Below the pieces are notes generated by a model. It ran no database searches and had not been told where the DNA came from. It saw nothing but the letters and a program-made list of their open reading frames with translations. From NCBI GenBank assembly GCA_019775845.1, contig JADQAV010000007.1:62390-126389 (forward strand): 64,000 nt of DNA, read 5' to 3'. A program made the position numbers and the translations under genes. This stretch comes from Myrmaecium sp. VS I D KN 1 (lineage: Eukaryota; Ascomycota; Dothideomycetes; Valsariales; Valsariaceae). Shown one piece after another: positions 11,115-22,096 of the stretch; position 1 is the first letter of the stretch, and each line of letters starts with the position of its first letter.

Positions 11115-12935
11115 ATGGAAAGTCCAAGACCCTTTGCTGCAAAGGTGGAAGAGAATGTCCCGGACCGCACCTTCTTAAATGTATATTCCGGTCCGGACTC
11201 GTTGAAAAAGTACTTCGATCCGGAGAAGCAGCCCCCGCTCCCTCTGGTCGAGATACCAGCATGCCTCAATACCTATCGACAGGATGGCGTGAGGATCTAT
11301 GCCAAAATGATGAGCATGCACCCGGCGAACAACGTTAAGGTGGTGCCTGGTAAGGTTTCGCTGCGCGAACGGAGAGTGTCGCAACTAATCCGGGTTCTTC
11401 CAGCAATGGGCATGTTGAGCCGCTGCGCCACTCAAGGCGATGCGCCTGCGTCCAATGGTACGCCCAAAACCATCGTCGAATACTCGTCGGGTAGCACAGT
11501 GATCAGTTTGTCTCTGGCCTCGCGCATCTACCACAATATCCGTGACGTGCGCGCTTTCCTCTCGAACAAGACGAGCGAGAGCAAGCTGCGGCTGATGCAA
11601 TTCTTCGGGCTCGACATCACTCTGTTTGGCGGGCCATCCCAGCCCGAGCCTTCGGATCCCCGTGGAGGGATATACGAAGCAAAACGTCTGGGCACGGAGA
11701 AAGAAGGATGGGTGAACTGTGACCAGTACGGCAACGACGAGGTTGGTACCGTGAGCATCGTAGGCAAGGAGAGGTTCCCGCTTCATCGCTGACGCTTCCC
11801 CTCGCCTTCAGAACTGGAAATCCCACGTTCGTATCACAGGCCCGCAGATCCACCGCCAGCTTCCCTCCATCAACGTCGTTTGCGCCGGGATGGGCACCTC
11901 TGGCACCATGACCGGTGTCGGAACCTACTTCGGCCAGCACGCTCCTTCCGTGCTGCGCCTGGGCGTCTGCACCGCTCCCGGTGACCGGGTGCCGGGCCCG
12001 CGCTCCCACGCGCTGCTTGCACCCGTGCGATTCCCGTGGAAGAAAGCCGTGGACGCCATTGAGGAGGTCGGAAGCAAAGAGAGCTTCGCGCTGTCGCTCG
12101 AACTTTGCCGGGAAGGTCTCATCTGCGGGCCCAGCTCCGGCTTCAATCTCCAGGGCTTGCTGAATCACCTCGGGAAGAGGAAGGATGCAGGTCGGTTGAA
12201 TGAGCTACGAGGCCCGCAGGGGGATATCAACTGCGTGTTCATCTGCTGCGACCTACCTTACCAGTATTTGGCGGAGTACTTCGAGAAGCTGCCCGCGGAG
12301 AACTTCAAGAGCATCCGGAACGAGGTGAGTAGTGAGAGAAAGGAGGCAAAGGAACATGTTTTGCTCTCATTTCATTGCTGCTCCTCTTGGATACAGAGGA
12401 CGGACTGACGCCTGTCCCGCAGAATCTCAGAACGGTTGACCTCCATCGGTACGATGAGGCATGGGAACTCGAGTCCCCCTGCCCGTCCTCTTTTTCCACC
12501 ATCGTTGACCTCCGCCGGCGGTCTCCTCTCGAAGCATCGCTCCTCCCAGGCTCGATGAACGTCCCCCTTGCGTCCCTCACTACTGACTCCGCATCGCCCT
12601 TCAAGGACGCCGCGGTGCTGGAAGCGCAGTGGCTGGAGCTGGAACGGGTGTTGGCAGGTGAGCGGCAGCAGCAGTTGCGAGACGAGAAGGTCCTGGTCCT
12701 CTGCTACGACGGGGACACGTCGCGCGTGGCGACGAGTGTGCTCCGGGCGAGGGGGGTGGAGGCGTGGAGCGTGAAGGGCGGGGCGAAGGGGTGGACGGCG
12801 TTGAGGGGACGGGTGCCGCAGGAGGAGGACCGGACGGCACTCAGGGTGAAGCGGGTGGATTCACTGAGCCCTAGTGGGAAAGGGACGGTTGCGATGATGG
12901 TCGGAGTGAGTGAGGTGGAGGTCCTGGTGGAGTAG
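11115..12935 (+). CDS. PLP-dependent cysteine-synthase-like enzyme fused to a rhodanese domain
   Basis: Four exons (11115-11349, 11404-11741, 11812-12324, 12423-12935), 532 residues. Residues ~35-345 are a fold-type II PLP enzyme of the cysteine synthase/cystathionine beta-synthase family. The presumed Schiff-base Lys is K75 in HPANNVKVVPAMGML, the substrate loop is EYSSGSTVIS, the phosphate-cup loop is GMGTSGTMTGVG (~217-228) and the cofactor-ring Ser lies in GPSSGF. The last exon is a complete rhodanese/sulfurtransferase module (~residues 385-500) with candidate persulfide Cys456 in LVLCYDGDTSR and the closing KGGAKGW. Exon 4 coincides almost exactly with the rhodanese domain. The catalytic Lys context (NNVK rather than SVKDR) differs from classical O-acetylserine sulfhydrylases, so the reaction is uncertain; a beta-elimination or replacement feeding sulfur to the rhodanese is plausible. 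Confidence 0.88.
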
Positions 12936-14079
12936 AGCGGGGGGAGATGCGAGAGATGAGGGAGTTGTTGGACGTTAACGGATCGACCCTGATTGGGCGG
13001 TCGGGTGGATGCAAGGCTGAGCTGAGGCATGGACGTTGCGTTTGTTGCAGCCTGGATGCCTGACCGGTGCTGTTGCTATCGCTGCATCCCCCTGTAAATT
13101 TCACAGCATATAAGCGCGGATTAGGTTGTCTTTCACAGATGGCGAGCCGGCTCGTCATTAAGAGAGGTTGCACCCAGTTATGTAGACTATTATGTATGTC
13201 AACTCCACCTGTTGCTTCTCTTCTCCCTTATAGACACACCCCGCTAGGAAGGAAATTCGCCCATGGCCGTTGCTTCAACATGCAAATTTCTTTGTAACTC
13301 GAGCATCTGAATTGGACGGAGGACGTAATTACAGATGTGGCTGATGGGTGAACACGTTAAGGCACCAGGGATGGTCCCCCTGAAGAAAAGCGAATGGAGA
13401 AAGCCGTTGAAACTTGCGCAAACACACTCAAGGGATCACCAGCCATCTCCACCCTCCATCCAATCCAACCCAACCCATCAACAATCCTCTCATAACCAAT
13501 TACAGAAATGATGATTCCACTCAGTAAAAAGGTGGAGCAGGTATATAGCCGAGCTGCCTAATGCAAGTGATACCCTTGGCTTCTCTTCGCAGAGAAAGAG
13601 GGAAGGGGCACCGGGTAGTGTCGGGATGAAAGGCAAAAGGAGCAAAACATGCTCAAATCCCCGCAGACGCGTGCTGTGCATACGCTGCTGACGGGCCGGC
13701 GTGCACGCGTGTATGCATGTACCCATGTATGTATGTGGTATGCTTGCTGCAACGATAGGTATCCTCGGGGTCGGAGCGAATCGTGTGTCAGTATAACACT
13801 ACGCATACTCGTCCCACCTCCCCTTACATACTTGCCCGTCTCTTCTCTCCACATAATCCGTTCGAGCACGTATAACGGTCGCAAAAGACATCGAGGGACA
13901 GGCGAAGGGAACAGGACGAAGAAAAGAAAACCCAGACAGGAACAGGCAACGAACTTTTTGTCTCCTTGCCCTTTCCCTTTTCTCCTCCTTCTTCACCTTT
14001 CTTCTTTTCATCTCCCATCCTTTTTCCCTCTCTTCTCCCTTGCGGATCAAGTCGAGGAAAAACTAAGGACAAATCGACA
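12936..14079. other. Gene-free region upstream of ferric reductase
   Basis: About 1.1 kb. The last 200 bp are strongly pyrimidine-rich (13960-14040), typical of a fungal core promoter and leader. Two ACGCGT boxes occur near 13667 and 13705. No coding signal recognised. Confidence 0.6.
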
Positions 14080-16199
14080 ATGGACCACATCGCGTCTTCA
14101 CACGGCCTTCCCTGGCTCACCTCCCCCCTCCGCCTCCACTCCTCTCGCGACTCGGGCACCTGCTCGCTCACTCCGGCACAGTGCGCCTACAAGAGCCGGC
14201 ACTGGGTGAACTGGTACCAGGCCGACCACGTGTACGCGCTGGCGGTCGTCTACTTCGTGTGCGCGGCTGTGGGCGTCTTCGCGGTGATGCGATGGGCGGC
14301 TGCGGTCCGGGTACGTTGGCGGGCTGCGAAGAGGACGGAGGCGGCAGTTTCGGTTGGTCTGCAATGGCGGGCGCTGGCCGCCTGGCGGTGGTTGGGGTAT
14401 CGGCGATGGAGGTTGCAGGTTGGAGGACTGGGGACATGGTGGAGTCCTGCGTGCGGTGTGATGCTGTTGGGGTTGCTGGGGATGGCCTTTCTGCTAGGTG
14501 AGCTTCGCTGTGCCTCTCTTCACATCTGTCTTCTCTTCCCCACACGGGAGTTGGTGGATGGATAGAGAAGAACCGTTGGTGGGTGGCTCAAGGCAGCGGC
14601 TGATCTCATCTTTCTCTCTCCAGGACTAACCCTGGGACCGACGCCATACTACTGGCCCAACACAAAGACGCTATCGTTCGGAAATTCGCCGCCACTTGCG
14701 ACCCGGGCTGGCTGGATGGCGTTGGCGCTGTTACCGTTCCTCTTGTGAGTTCACGCCTCCCAACGGTACCTGGAAGTACCACGCTGATGGCGGCTGACCT
14801 GCCCGGCTCAAAGCGCTTTCTCTGCCAAAGCCAGCCTCGTCACGGCGCTGACGGGAGTCTCCCACGAGAAGCTGCAAGTCTTTCATCGCTGGATCGCGTA
14901 CGCCATGTTCGTCCTTGCTCTTGTCCACACTTTCCCCTTCATCGTCTTCCACGTCTGGAAAGGGGACATGGAGACGCAGTGGAACACATCGGTTGAGTAC
15001 TGGAGCGGCGTGGCGGCCCTGGTCCCGCAGGCATATCTGACTGTAATGTCGTTTGGGCCGATCAGGTAAGGAGGAAGGAGGAAACATGGATCCTCACCTT
15101 GATCCGAAGAACACGCCAGACGTGCTGACATCACTTTGAAAGAAACCGTTATTACGAATTCTTCAAGTCGACCCACTACCTCGCCGCCGTTGTCTTTGTC
15201 GTTTTCTTCTTCATCCACTGCGACTTCCGCCTCTCCTCCTGGGACTACTTTATAGCCACCGGATGCGTCTACCTTCCTTCCCTGCTGTACGCTAGCCTGC
15301 GCACCCTCTTTCGACATGGCGTCTGCACCGCCACCTTCACGCTGCTTCCCCACAACGTCCTCAAGATCAGTGTGCCCATCGGCCCCGCCACAACCTGGAA
15401 GCCCGGTCAGCACGTCTTCCTTCGCTTCCTGACTTTAGGTCCGCACGCGCTCACAGCGCACCCCTTCACGATCTGCTCCCTCCCCGCTCGCGGGAAGGAG
15501 CGGAGCCATAACGAGATTCTCTTTTACGTTGCTCCTACCGGCGGCCTCACCAGCCGCCTCGTGGCTCTCGCTCGGGCCAGGCCGACTGCGTCCGTCAACG
15601 TTCTTATCGACGGCCCATACGGAGGGATGGATGTCGCGAAGCTGCGGCGCGCACGCCGCGTGCTGCTGGTCGCGGGCGGGTCGGGCGCCGGATTGCTGCT
15701 CCCGATGGTGGAGGACTTGTTAGAGAGCCGTGATGGCGAGGCGGGGCCGCAGGTGAGGATCGTGGTAGCGGTAAAACAGGAGGAAGCGGCGAAGTGGGTA
15801 GAGGACGCAGTCAGGGAGGTGTGTGAGAGGTTCCTCGATGTGGGCCGAGACACGGTGCTCGATATACACGTCACAGGTGGTGATTGTGGCAAGGATGCAG
15901 ATTGGAAGGATGCCCCCGAGGAAAACTCAGAGAAGGTGAAGATTTCCGGGGAGACGAAACCCAGCATGCAGGGTTGTGGGGGTTTTGTGGAGGTTCGGCG
16001 GGCACGCGGCAGGCCGCGTTTGCCGGAGATTGTAAAGTCTATGCCGGATTCTCAAGCCTGCAGTGTGGCAGTCGCGGTGTGTGGACCACAAGGAATGTTG
16101 TATGATGTGCAAAATGCGGTCGCGAGGGAGCAGGATAAGGTTGTGAGAGGCGAGATCAACGGTGATATCTGGATGCATAGTGAAGTATTTTCATGGTGA
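14080..16199 (+). CDS. Ferric-chelate reductase (FRE/NOX superfamily)
   Basis: Plasma-membrane flavocytochrome passing electrons from NADPH via FAD and two haems to extracellular ferric chelates, ahead of iron uptake. Four exons (14080-14497, 14624-14744, 14814-15065, 15143-16199), 615 residues. The N-terminal outside part (about 50 residues) precedes TM1. Haem ligands appear as two His pairs spaced by 14: H204/H218 in FHRWIAYAMFVLALVH and H275/H289 in THYLAAVVFVVFFFIH. The FAD motif is HPFTICS (~370-376), the NADPH loop VAGGSGAGLLLPM, and the distal nucleotide motif VCGPQGM. The protein ends HSEVFSW, close to the family's terminal E-x-F-x-W. The region around KVKISGETKPS is a low-conservation insert. 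No obvious GATA-type iron repressor sites were seen upstream. Confidence 0.93.
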
Positions 16200-16861
16200 A
16201 AGAGTCCAGGAGTAGATGCCGGATAGATCTGATTATCATCTCCTGCTTGCGTTTCTGGAACAGAGCAATCGTCAAATACCGGCAAGGGATGGGACCTGTA
16301 CAGATTCCTGCCCCTCTAGGAGCTTCGCAATTACTCTTGCTGGCTAGCTTGAGCTCATGTACCTGCGTGGCCGGGGGGAAAGTTCCGGGTGGATTATGCT
16401 GGTATCGCTGGGGAGTCCAAAACCTTTGTATCTATAGAACGCTCCCGAGGACAGGTCGATTTTAGGGCATACTGTCTTTCATGGAATATGAAGACGATCA
16501 AGACGCAATAAGGGCATGAGAGCAATGAAAAACGAGCGCGAAAAAAGTCTGATTTGGCATCTCAATGCCTGGTCGTCGAAGGTGCGGTATGGTAAGACCG
16601 GATCCGTCTGCCCAGGCCGTCCGTCTGAAAGACATAAAGTCTTGGAGAACATGATCAATATCATTGTCTCCTGCGCACAAGACCTGAGCTCGCATTCAGG
16701 TCAGTGCAAGAAAGCTAGCAGTGCTCCAGCTCGTGTACGCCACGCCGTACCCTCCAGGATTCCTTTCGAAGTCGAGTTGAGTCAGACGTGGAAGCGGGTC
16801 GAAGGTTGCATTGGATTGAAGATGGCGGCTGGGAATCGCGAGGCATTCGGCCATCGCGTGA

Positions 16862-16869
16862 TCACGTGA
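16862..16869. promoter_or_regulatory. TCACGTGA E-box / Cbf1-type palindrome
   Basis: Perfect palindrome TCACGTGA about 150 bp upstream of the NSE2 ATG, matching the basic helix-loop-helix core CACGTG (Cbf1/CPF1 type). Function not demonstrated. Confidence 0.35.
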
Positions 16870-16928
16870 CGCTCTTAATCAGCATAAGAGCTCATCCGAT
16901 AGTACCTCACGTCTTATCGGAGTTTTGG

Positions 16929-16934
16929 ACGCGT
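16929..16934. promoter_or_regulatory. ACGCGT, MluI cell-cycle box
   Basis: ACGCGT lies about 85 bp upstream of the NSE2 ATG. MBF-type factors use this box to drive G1/S expression of replication and repair genes in yeasts. RAP1 in this window has the same box. Confidence 0.35.
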
Positions 16935-17015
16935 CCACTCTTGCTTCGTTCTCTCCGACGACGGTCGCGTTCTGGCACTTCGTAGCAGCCCATCGCTACT
17001 GGGCTTCAAGCAGCC

Positions 17016-18383
17016 ATGGCCGGACGAATGCGCCACTCTACCGCACGGAGCTCTGGGGTTACTCTCACTCAACGACATGATACAGGTCCTCAGCTGCCTG
17101 CGTATGAGCCTTTGAGCCATCCGCTCACCGATCAGGCTCAGTACCAGCTTGAAACACTTCAAAGATCAAGCCGTCACTTCGGCACTCTAAGAGAGCAGTT
17201 CCGGAAAGCAATTCAGGAGGTCACGAGTGCCGCTGGGTCTATCAACGTGTGTCTGACCGAACGTCAAGAGAACGATCGGAAGAAACGGGCGAAGCGCAAA
17301 CGCTCGGAGGATGAGGATGAAGTCGGCAATGGCGAGGATGACCTGGATGATATGCGGGAGGAAGTCAGAAACCTTACGGGCAAGATGGAGGAGACCATTC
17401 GAAAACTGATCGATGGGCAAACATACCTGGACACGGCTGAGGAGAGCCTACAGTCTCTCGCCCGGGATTCCGTAAGTCAGTCACAGCGCCGTCTCAGGCG
17501 AAGAGGGTCGGATGAGGATATGGACGATGTTGAGCCCACACTTCCCGGGAGTACGCAAGTCCATGCGCCGAGTGACCTATTGTCGCGCAAGTTGCACCAT
17601 GCGAAAGTCTCTTGGCAGGGTAGTTCTCACAGACAGCGCTACGTAAACAACAACGATTATATCGGGTTCAAACGGCTTGTGCACGATTCCCAATACCCTC
17701 CAGAACAAGCTCCTCCGCTCCCACCGCGCGAGACTTGGTTCACCGAAACTGGATCACCAGCACCCGGCATCACGGAACAGACAAGCCAAGGTGACGGCTC
17801 TGACGATGATATCGCCGTCATGAAGATGAAAATATCCACCAAGTGTCCATTGACAATGCTCGAGTTCAAAGATCCCGTGACGAGCAAGAAGTGTCCGCAT
17901 ACATTCGAGAAAAGTGCTATCACGGAATTGATCCGCCGGGCTCCAACAAGAGTGGGGGTTTCAAGTGGTCGGGGACAAGTTCACTCTGTGCCCGCCTGTG
18001 GTTGCCCCGTGCCTGGATGCGATCAGGTAGGCTTCATGTCTGAGACCTTACTGATATACTCACTGACGTCGCTTCAGACACTCACCCTCAATGATCTCGC
18101 ACCTGATATCGTGCTGGTTCACAAGATTCGCCGCATCCAGCAATCGCGCCACATGGACTATGATGAAGATGAAGATGACCAGAACCCCGATGCGGTACTC
18201 CTTACGTCTGATCCTGTGGATGACATTGATTCTATTGCCAGACCCGAGCTCAAGCGGCAGAGTGTTGCGCCGAAGATGGAGCGATTCACACAAGGTATGC
18301 CTAGCTCAGGGCGACCTTCTACGCGACTGCGTAGTACAACAGCCACAGTCGTGGACTTGGGGGGGAGTGACAAGAGTGACTAG
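17016..18383 (+). CDS. NSE2: SUMO E3 ligase subunit of the Smc5/6 complex
   Basis: Two exons (17016-18026 and 18078-18383), 438 residues, nuclear. The N-terminal two thirds are charged and helical, including a long predicted coiled coil (~residues 45-150), the part of Nse2/Mms21 that docks on the Smc5 arm. The SP-RING begins at Cys277: KCPLTMLEFKDPVTSKKCPH, then TFEKSAITELI, then VPACGCPVPGCDQ, and continues over the splice into TLTLNDLAPDIVLVHKIRRI, the standard tail of the family. Zinc ligands Cys-His-Cys-Cys are all present. An unusual 15-20 residue loop separates the His and the distal Cys pair. The acidic, low-complexity C-terminus (DYDEDEDDQNPD, later VVDLGG) could include a SUMO-interacting stretch. 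Longer than yeast Mms21 (267 residues), as usual in moulds. Confidence 0.92.
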   Translation: MAGRMRHSTARSSGVTLTQRHDTGPQLPAYEPLSHPLTDQAQYQLETLQRSSRHFGTLREQFRKAIQEVTSAAGSINVCLTERQENDRKKRAKRKRSEDEDEVGNGEDDLDDMREEVRNLTGKMEETIRKLIDGQTYLDTAEESLQSLARDSVSQSQRRLRRRGSDEDMDDVEPTLPGSTQVHAPSDLLSRKLHHAKVSWQGSSHRQRYVNNNDYIGFKRLVHDSQYPPEQAPPLPPRETWFTETGSPAPGITEQTSQGDGSDDDIAVMKMKISTKCPLTMLEFKDPVTSKKCPHTFEKSAITELIRRAPTRVGVSSGRGQVHSVPACGCPVPGCDQVGFMSETLLIYSLTSLQTLTLNDLAPDIVLVHKIRRIQQSRHMDYDEDEDDQNPDAVLLTSDPVDDIDSIARPELKRQSVAPKMERFTQGMPSSGRPSTRLRSTTATVVDLGGSDKSD

Positions 18384-19363
18384 GCCCTTCGCGACCAGAA
18401 TAGGACTTCTATGACTGCAATAATTTATTGTTTGCAATCGCGTATGGATACCCTCTGATTGATTTAGCCTGTCTCTCTCTCAACAGCCAACTTGTCCTAC
18501 ATGTCATGCGCAAAGATTGCTACCACAAATTTGGCTCGCTAGGTTCTATCTGTCTTTGCTTAGAGGACCACAGGCTAATCTGCAGTTACCGTTCCGGAAC
18601 CGTTTCGAAAGCTACTCCAGACATGTGCTCTCTTCCCTTGTGAAGCCTTACACCCACGCGATCCATACCTATAGGATACCTTGTTTTCCGTATGATACAG
18701 TCCGTTTTCTCCAAGTATCACAAAACCTTGGGCCTTTTCGGTGTTGGTACTGTAGTCAAATACCGGATGAGTAAATGTCAGTCGGTGTCCAAGCGTCCGT
18801 TTCGGCAAGCCTTACATCGTCGGTTTGAAGGCTAGGCTTCTGTTTTGAGTTTAAGCTTCTTAGATTGGGCATTAAACCCGATTACCTTATTGTAAGGCAG
18901 ACAACTTGAAGGTAGGGATATGGGGACTCGCCCAGATACTCCAGCTTGCCCTGGCGCCAAATCCAGGGGCTGGCCAATCAGAAATGAGATCAGCCTACCG
19001 CACGTCTTCAATAGCCGCCTGCCTCAGCATGTCAAACCAATGAATCCACCGAACACCATTTTTTGCCATGGATAATCGCGACCGAGCAGCAGTCGCGTAC
19101 TGTCAGCACATATCATCACGGCGAGTCGGGCGGTGATTTGGCTATCGCCTCCGGCATGCAGGCCCTGGTGGAACAGCCTCTATCTGCCGGTTCATGCCAG
19201 GCACATTCCCTAACTGCCGATATATAGAAGACAGTCCCCGCTTGTGAGCATCCTCCCTTTGCTGTGTAGTTTCTGGTCTTTTCAACGCCATCGCGGTGAT
19301 ATTCTTATTATACTCGGTGGCCCGAATATCTTCCAGAACACCCAGGATTATCACCGCGACAGT
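18384..19363. other. Gene-free region NSE2 / membrane protein gene
   Basis: About 980 bp, no coding signal recognised. Holds a TATA box at 19221 for the downstream gene. Confidence 0.6.
19221..19227 (+). promoter_or_regulatory. TATA box (TATATAG)
   Basis: TATATAG lies 137 bp before the ATG of the small membrane protein gene, a plausible core promoter position. Confidence 0.45.
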
Positions 19364-20031
19364 ATGAAGCACTCCCAATTATTACTGGCGCTCTACGGCT
19401 GTTTAGTATGGCTCCTGGGGCCGGTACAGGTAAGTCTTCGGATATGCCGCTAAATCAATAGAGTTAACATATCACCAGGCTCTGAACGTCCGAGACGATG
19501 GCGAAAGCGCGAGCGATGAAGAGGATCCTAATGTAGCCGGGGCCTCTGGTGCAGACTCGGGATCCTTCGCGATATCCAAAGGCGGAATTATTGTTATCAT
19601 CGTGGTAGTCTGCGTTGTAGTCATCGGAGGCAGTACGCTACACCCTCACCATGCCTTTACCTGACGACTGCTCACAGAAAGTCTCCTTAGTCACGTCTCT
19701 TGTTCTCTTCTACCTCGCCAAGAAGCGACAGTGGGATGTTCGTCGGTCGATCCGTCGCGCCTCTCGTCGCATTACTGGCCGTTTCCACGAATCAAAAGAC
19801 CGTGAACGAAGACAGTCACGGAGAACTGGAGTACGCATGCACAGCCCTGCACGCGGTGTACAGCAGCACAGGGAAAGAGACTTGGAAAAGGCCAATGCGG
19901 AAAACAAGCGCGACAATCTAGGTGGCGATGACCGGAACAAGTTATCGACCACCATAACCAGCACGTTTGAAATGGAGACGCCACGGGCTAAGACATGGAA
20001 AGAGAAGCTACTAATGTCGGGAAAGAAGTGA
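19364..20031 (+). CDS. Small type I membrane protein, uncharacterised
   Basis: Three exons (19364-19429, 19479-19632, 19691-20031), 186 residues. Exon 1 is a signal peptide (LLLALYGCLVWLLGPVQA). A short acidic, Ser-rich ectodomain follows (~residues 23-53). A single hydrophobic segment rich in Val/Ile (GGIIVIIVVVCVVVIGG, ~55-71) continues into LVLFYLAKKRQW. The cytosolic tail is strongly basic (RRSIRRASRRITGRF, later RERRQSRRTGVR), consistent with N-out/C-in topology by the positive-inside rule. The second intron is defined by the acceptor ending at 19690; the nearer CACAG gives the wrong frame. No domain recognised. I recall similar short sequences in other moulds only in outline, so conservation is unproven. 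Possible sensor, adaptor or cell-surface anchor; function unknown. Confidence 0.7.
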
Positions 20032-20462
20032 TACTATGGCCGAAGAGTGATATATCGGTGCGGACACTGCAAGGAAAGAAATTGTTTTCGTGTCGTACTG
20101 CATTCAGGAGTTATATGGCCTGCCTGCAAGCACGAAGTTTATGTTATGACTATTACGGCCGGTTTTATGAATTTTATCTCAAGCTGCTTTTAATCGAGAT
20201 CGGAATACCCTGAAAGGATGTTTCGAACCAAAGTCGTTGTTGACTCCAGTTATCTGGTGGGCTTTACCTTACCGTGCGGCAAAGGTAAGTAAGTACTAGT
20301 AGCACTCACCGTAATCAAAAAATACAGATTACCTTATGCATCCAACCAGGTAGCACAGAGGTAACTTCATGCGTACACCATCGGACTCGCCGAGTCTCCG
20401 AGTACAACTTCTGATCGTCCGTTGTTACACTTCACCTTACTCTTCACGAAACTTGACTCGGG
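20032..20462. other. Intergenic region upstream of the first SDR gene
   Basis: About 430 bp, AT-richer than the average of the window; nothing specific recognised. Confidence 0.6.
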
Positions 20463-21416
20463 ATGTCGAGCACTACCGCCTCCTTGGAAGCCTCCGGGCT
20501 ATTCAATGTCAAAGGAATGGTCGCAGTGATTACAGGTGGCGGAACGGGTACGTCAAGCTACGCGATCAGCATCATCAGCTGGCTCACAACCCTAGGTCTC
20601 GGACTCATCATGGCCCGTACTCTTGCCATCAATGGTGCCTCCAGAGTATACATAATAGGCCGGCGCCTTGAGCCTCTCCAAGAAGCTGCCCAGAATTGCC
20701 CTACCAACAATATCCGCCCGTTGGTTGGAGACGTGACCTCCAAGGACTCCCTGCTGCAGGTTGCCAAAACCATCGAGCAAGAGACCGGCCACATCAACCT
20801 TTTGGTATGCAACTCCGGGGTCATGGGTCCCAGAGCACCCGCAAAGCCGGAATCGTTGGAGGACTTTGTCAAAGCCTGGGAGACGCCGATGGAGGCATTT
20901 ACACACCCTTTCGCGGTGAATGTCGTGGGTGTATATTACACCGCGCTCGCCTTTCTGAAGCTTCTAGACAAGGGAAACAAGGCTGGCAATATCGATCCCG
21001 CTATCCGAAGCCAGATCGTGACCACAAGCAGCATTGCCGGCTTTTCCAGGCTCAAGGGCAGCTCCTTCACGTACAATGCGAGCAAGGCAGCAGCGATGCA
21101 CTTGACCAAGATGCTGGGGACTTACTTTGTCGAATGGAAAATCCGGTGCAACGTCATTGCTCCCGGTCTCTTTCCATCAGATCTGGCGGCGCCGATCTTA
21201 GGAGGCATGGACACAACCAAGGAGGGCGCGTTCGATCGGTCGATAATCCCGGCGGAGCGAACGGGGACAGAGGAGGAGATGGCAGGAACAATCTTATACG
21301 TAACGTCGAGAGCTGGGGCGTACCTGAATGGAAACGTGCTGGTCGTTGATGAGGCAGGTTGTGCGTTTTGCCAACGACGTACTGAAACATCGGCCGAGGG
21401 AGGGTGCCAGGCTTAA
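20463..21416 (+). CDS. Short-chain dehydrogenase/reductase, C-terminus apparently frameshifted
   Basis: NAD(P)-dependent oxidoreductase, substrate unknown. Two exons (20463-20547, 20596-21416), 301 residues as read. The intron splits the cofactor loop TGGGTGLG (~24-31). Other signatures: VCNSGVMG (the NNAG-like strand), catalytic Ser in VTTSSIAGFS (~173-174), and YNASK with Tyr188 and Lys192. VIAPGLFPSDL follows the catalytic helix. The C-terminus is odd. SDRs of this group end near NGNVLVVDGGRL plus a short tail; here the frame reads VVDEAGCAFCQRR. One additional G near 21350 would give VVDGGRLCVLPTTY and a stop at 21383-21385. Either a recent one-base loss with a new 11-residue tail, or a base-calling error. 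Core enzyme is otherwise intact. Confidence 0.85.
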   Translation: MSSTTASLEASGLFNVKGMVAVITGGGTGTSSYAISIISWLTTLGLGLIMARTLAINGASRVYIIGRRLEPLQEAAQNCPTNNIRPLVGDVTSKDSLLQVAKTIEQETGHINLLVCNSGVMGPRAPAKPESLEDFVKAWETPMEAFTHPFAVNVVGVYYTALAFLKLLDKGNKAGNIDPAIRSQIVTTSSIAGFSRLKGSSFTYNASKAAAMHLTKMLGTYFVEWKIRCNVIAPGLFPSDLAAPILGGMDTTKEGAFDRSIIPAERTGTEEEMAGTILYVTSRAGAYLNGNVLVVDEAGCAFCQRRTETSAEGGCQA

Positions 21417-22096
21417 GCAGAGATTTTTACTGAGATTGATAGGTTCCAAGAGGATAATTTTGACGCCTGCGAAGCGGATTCAATCGTGATCAAGGTTGTG
21501 AGCTGGACCGTGGGGATTCTCTTGGAAATGCACAAGTTCTCATGTCGTGCGTTGGAAGTTGGGGAACAGTGGATCGCGGTGATCTTCTGGCTCATTCTGG
21601 CAAGCTCGCGGGGTGTGATGTGATGACAGGGCCCCGTGGTGAGCCTCAGGCGCCAAGGCTATGCATGTACCTTCATCGGCCACCTGGACTTTTGTACTTC
21701 GAGCATCTCGACACCGTGACATCTCTTATTCTCCGCGTCTTCCTTTCTGCCGTCCTCCTCGTGGACCTGACCGTGAGCAAAACACTAGGCCGACATCTCC
21801 CTTGCTAGTGCGCACTGCAGAACATGGCCTGAAGTGCCAATTCAATTATCCCTTCGTCACTTCTGTCCTGTAACGTCTCATAGCGTGCGCATTTTCCGGA
21901 TCGTATGTCTTCTTCAATCCGCACATCTACCGAGAGCCTCGGAGGCCAGAGGTAGAAATATCCCTCATCTGCCACTTACTGACAGCTTTTCCCAGTAACG
22001 CATCTTTGTCTATCTCGCGCCACCTCCTGCTGTCCGAGGTGCTATCGATCGTATCCGTTGAATCCATCCCCGGCTTTCCGCATCGAAACTTGTACA
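21417..22096. other. Intergenic region upstream of SCP160
   Basis: About 680 bp. The stretch from ~21950 is likely 5' leader of the vigilin gene. No separate gene recognised. Confidence 0.6.

Larger units (their letters stand above)
16200..17015. other. Gene-free region upstream of NSE2
   Basis: About 800 bp with no coding signal. The proximal part holds TCACGTGA (16862) and ACGCGT (16929), listed separately. Confidence 0.6.
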
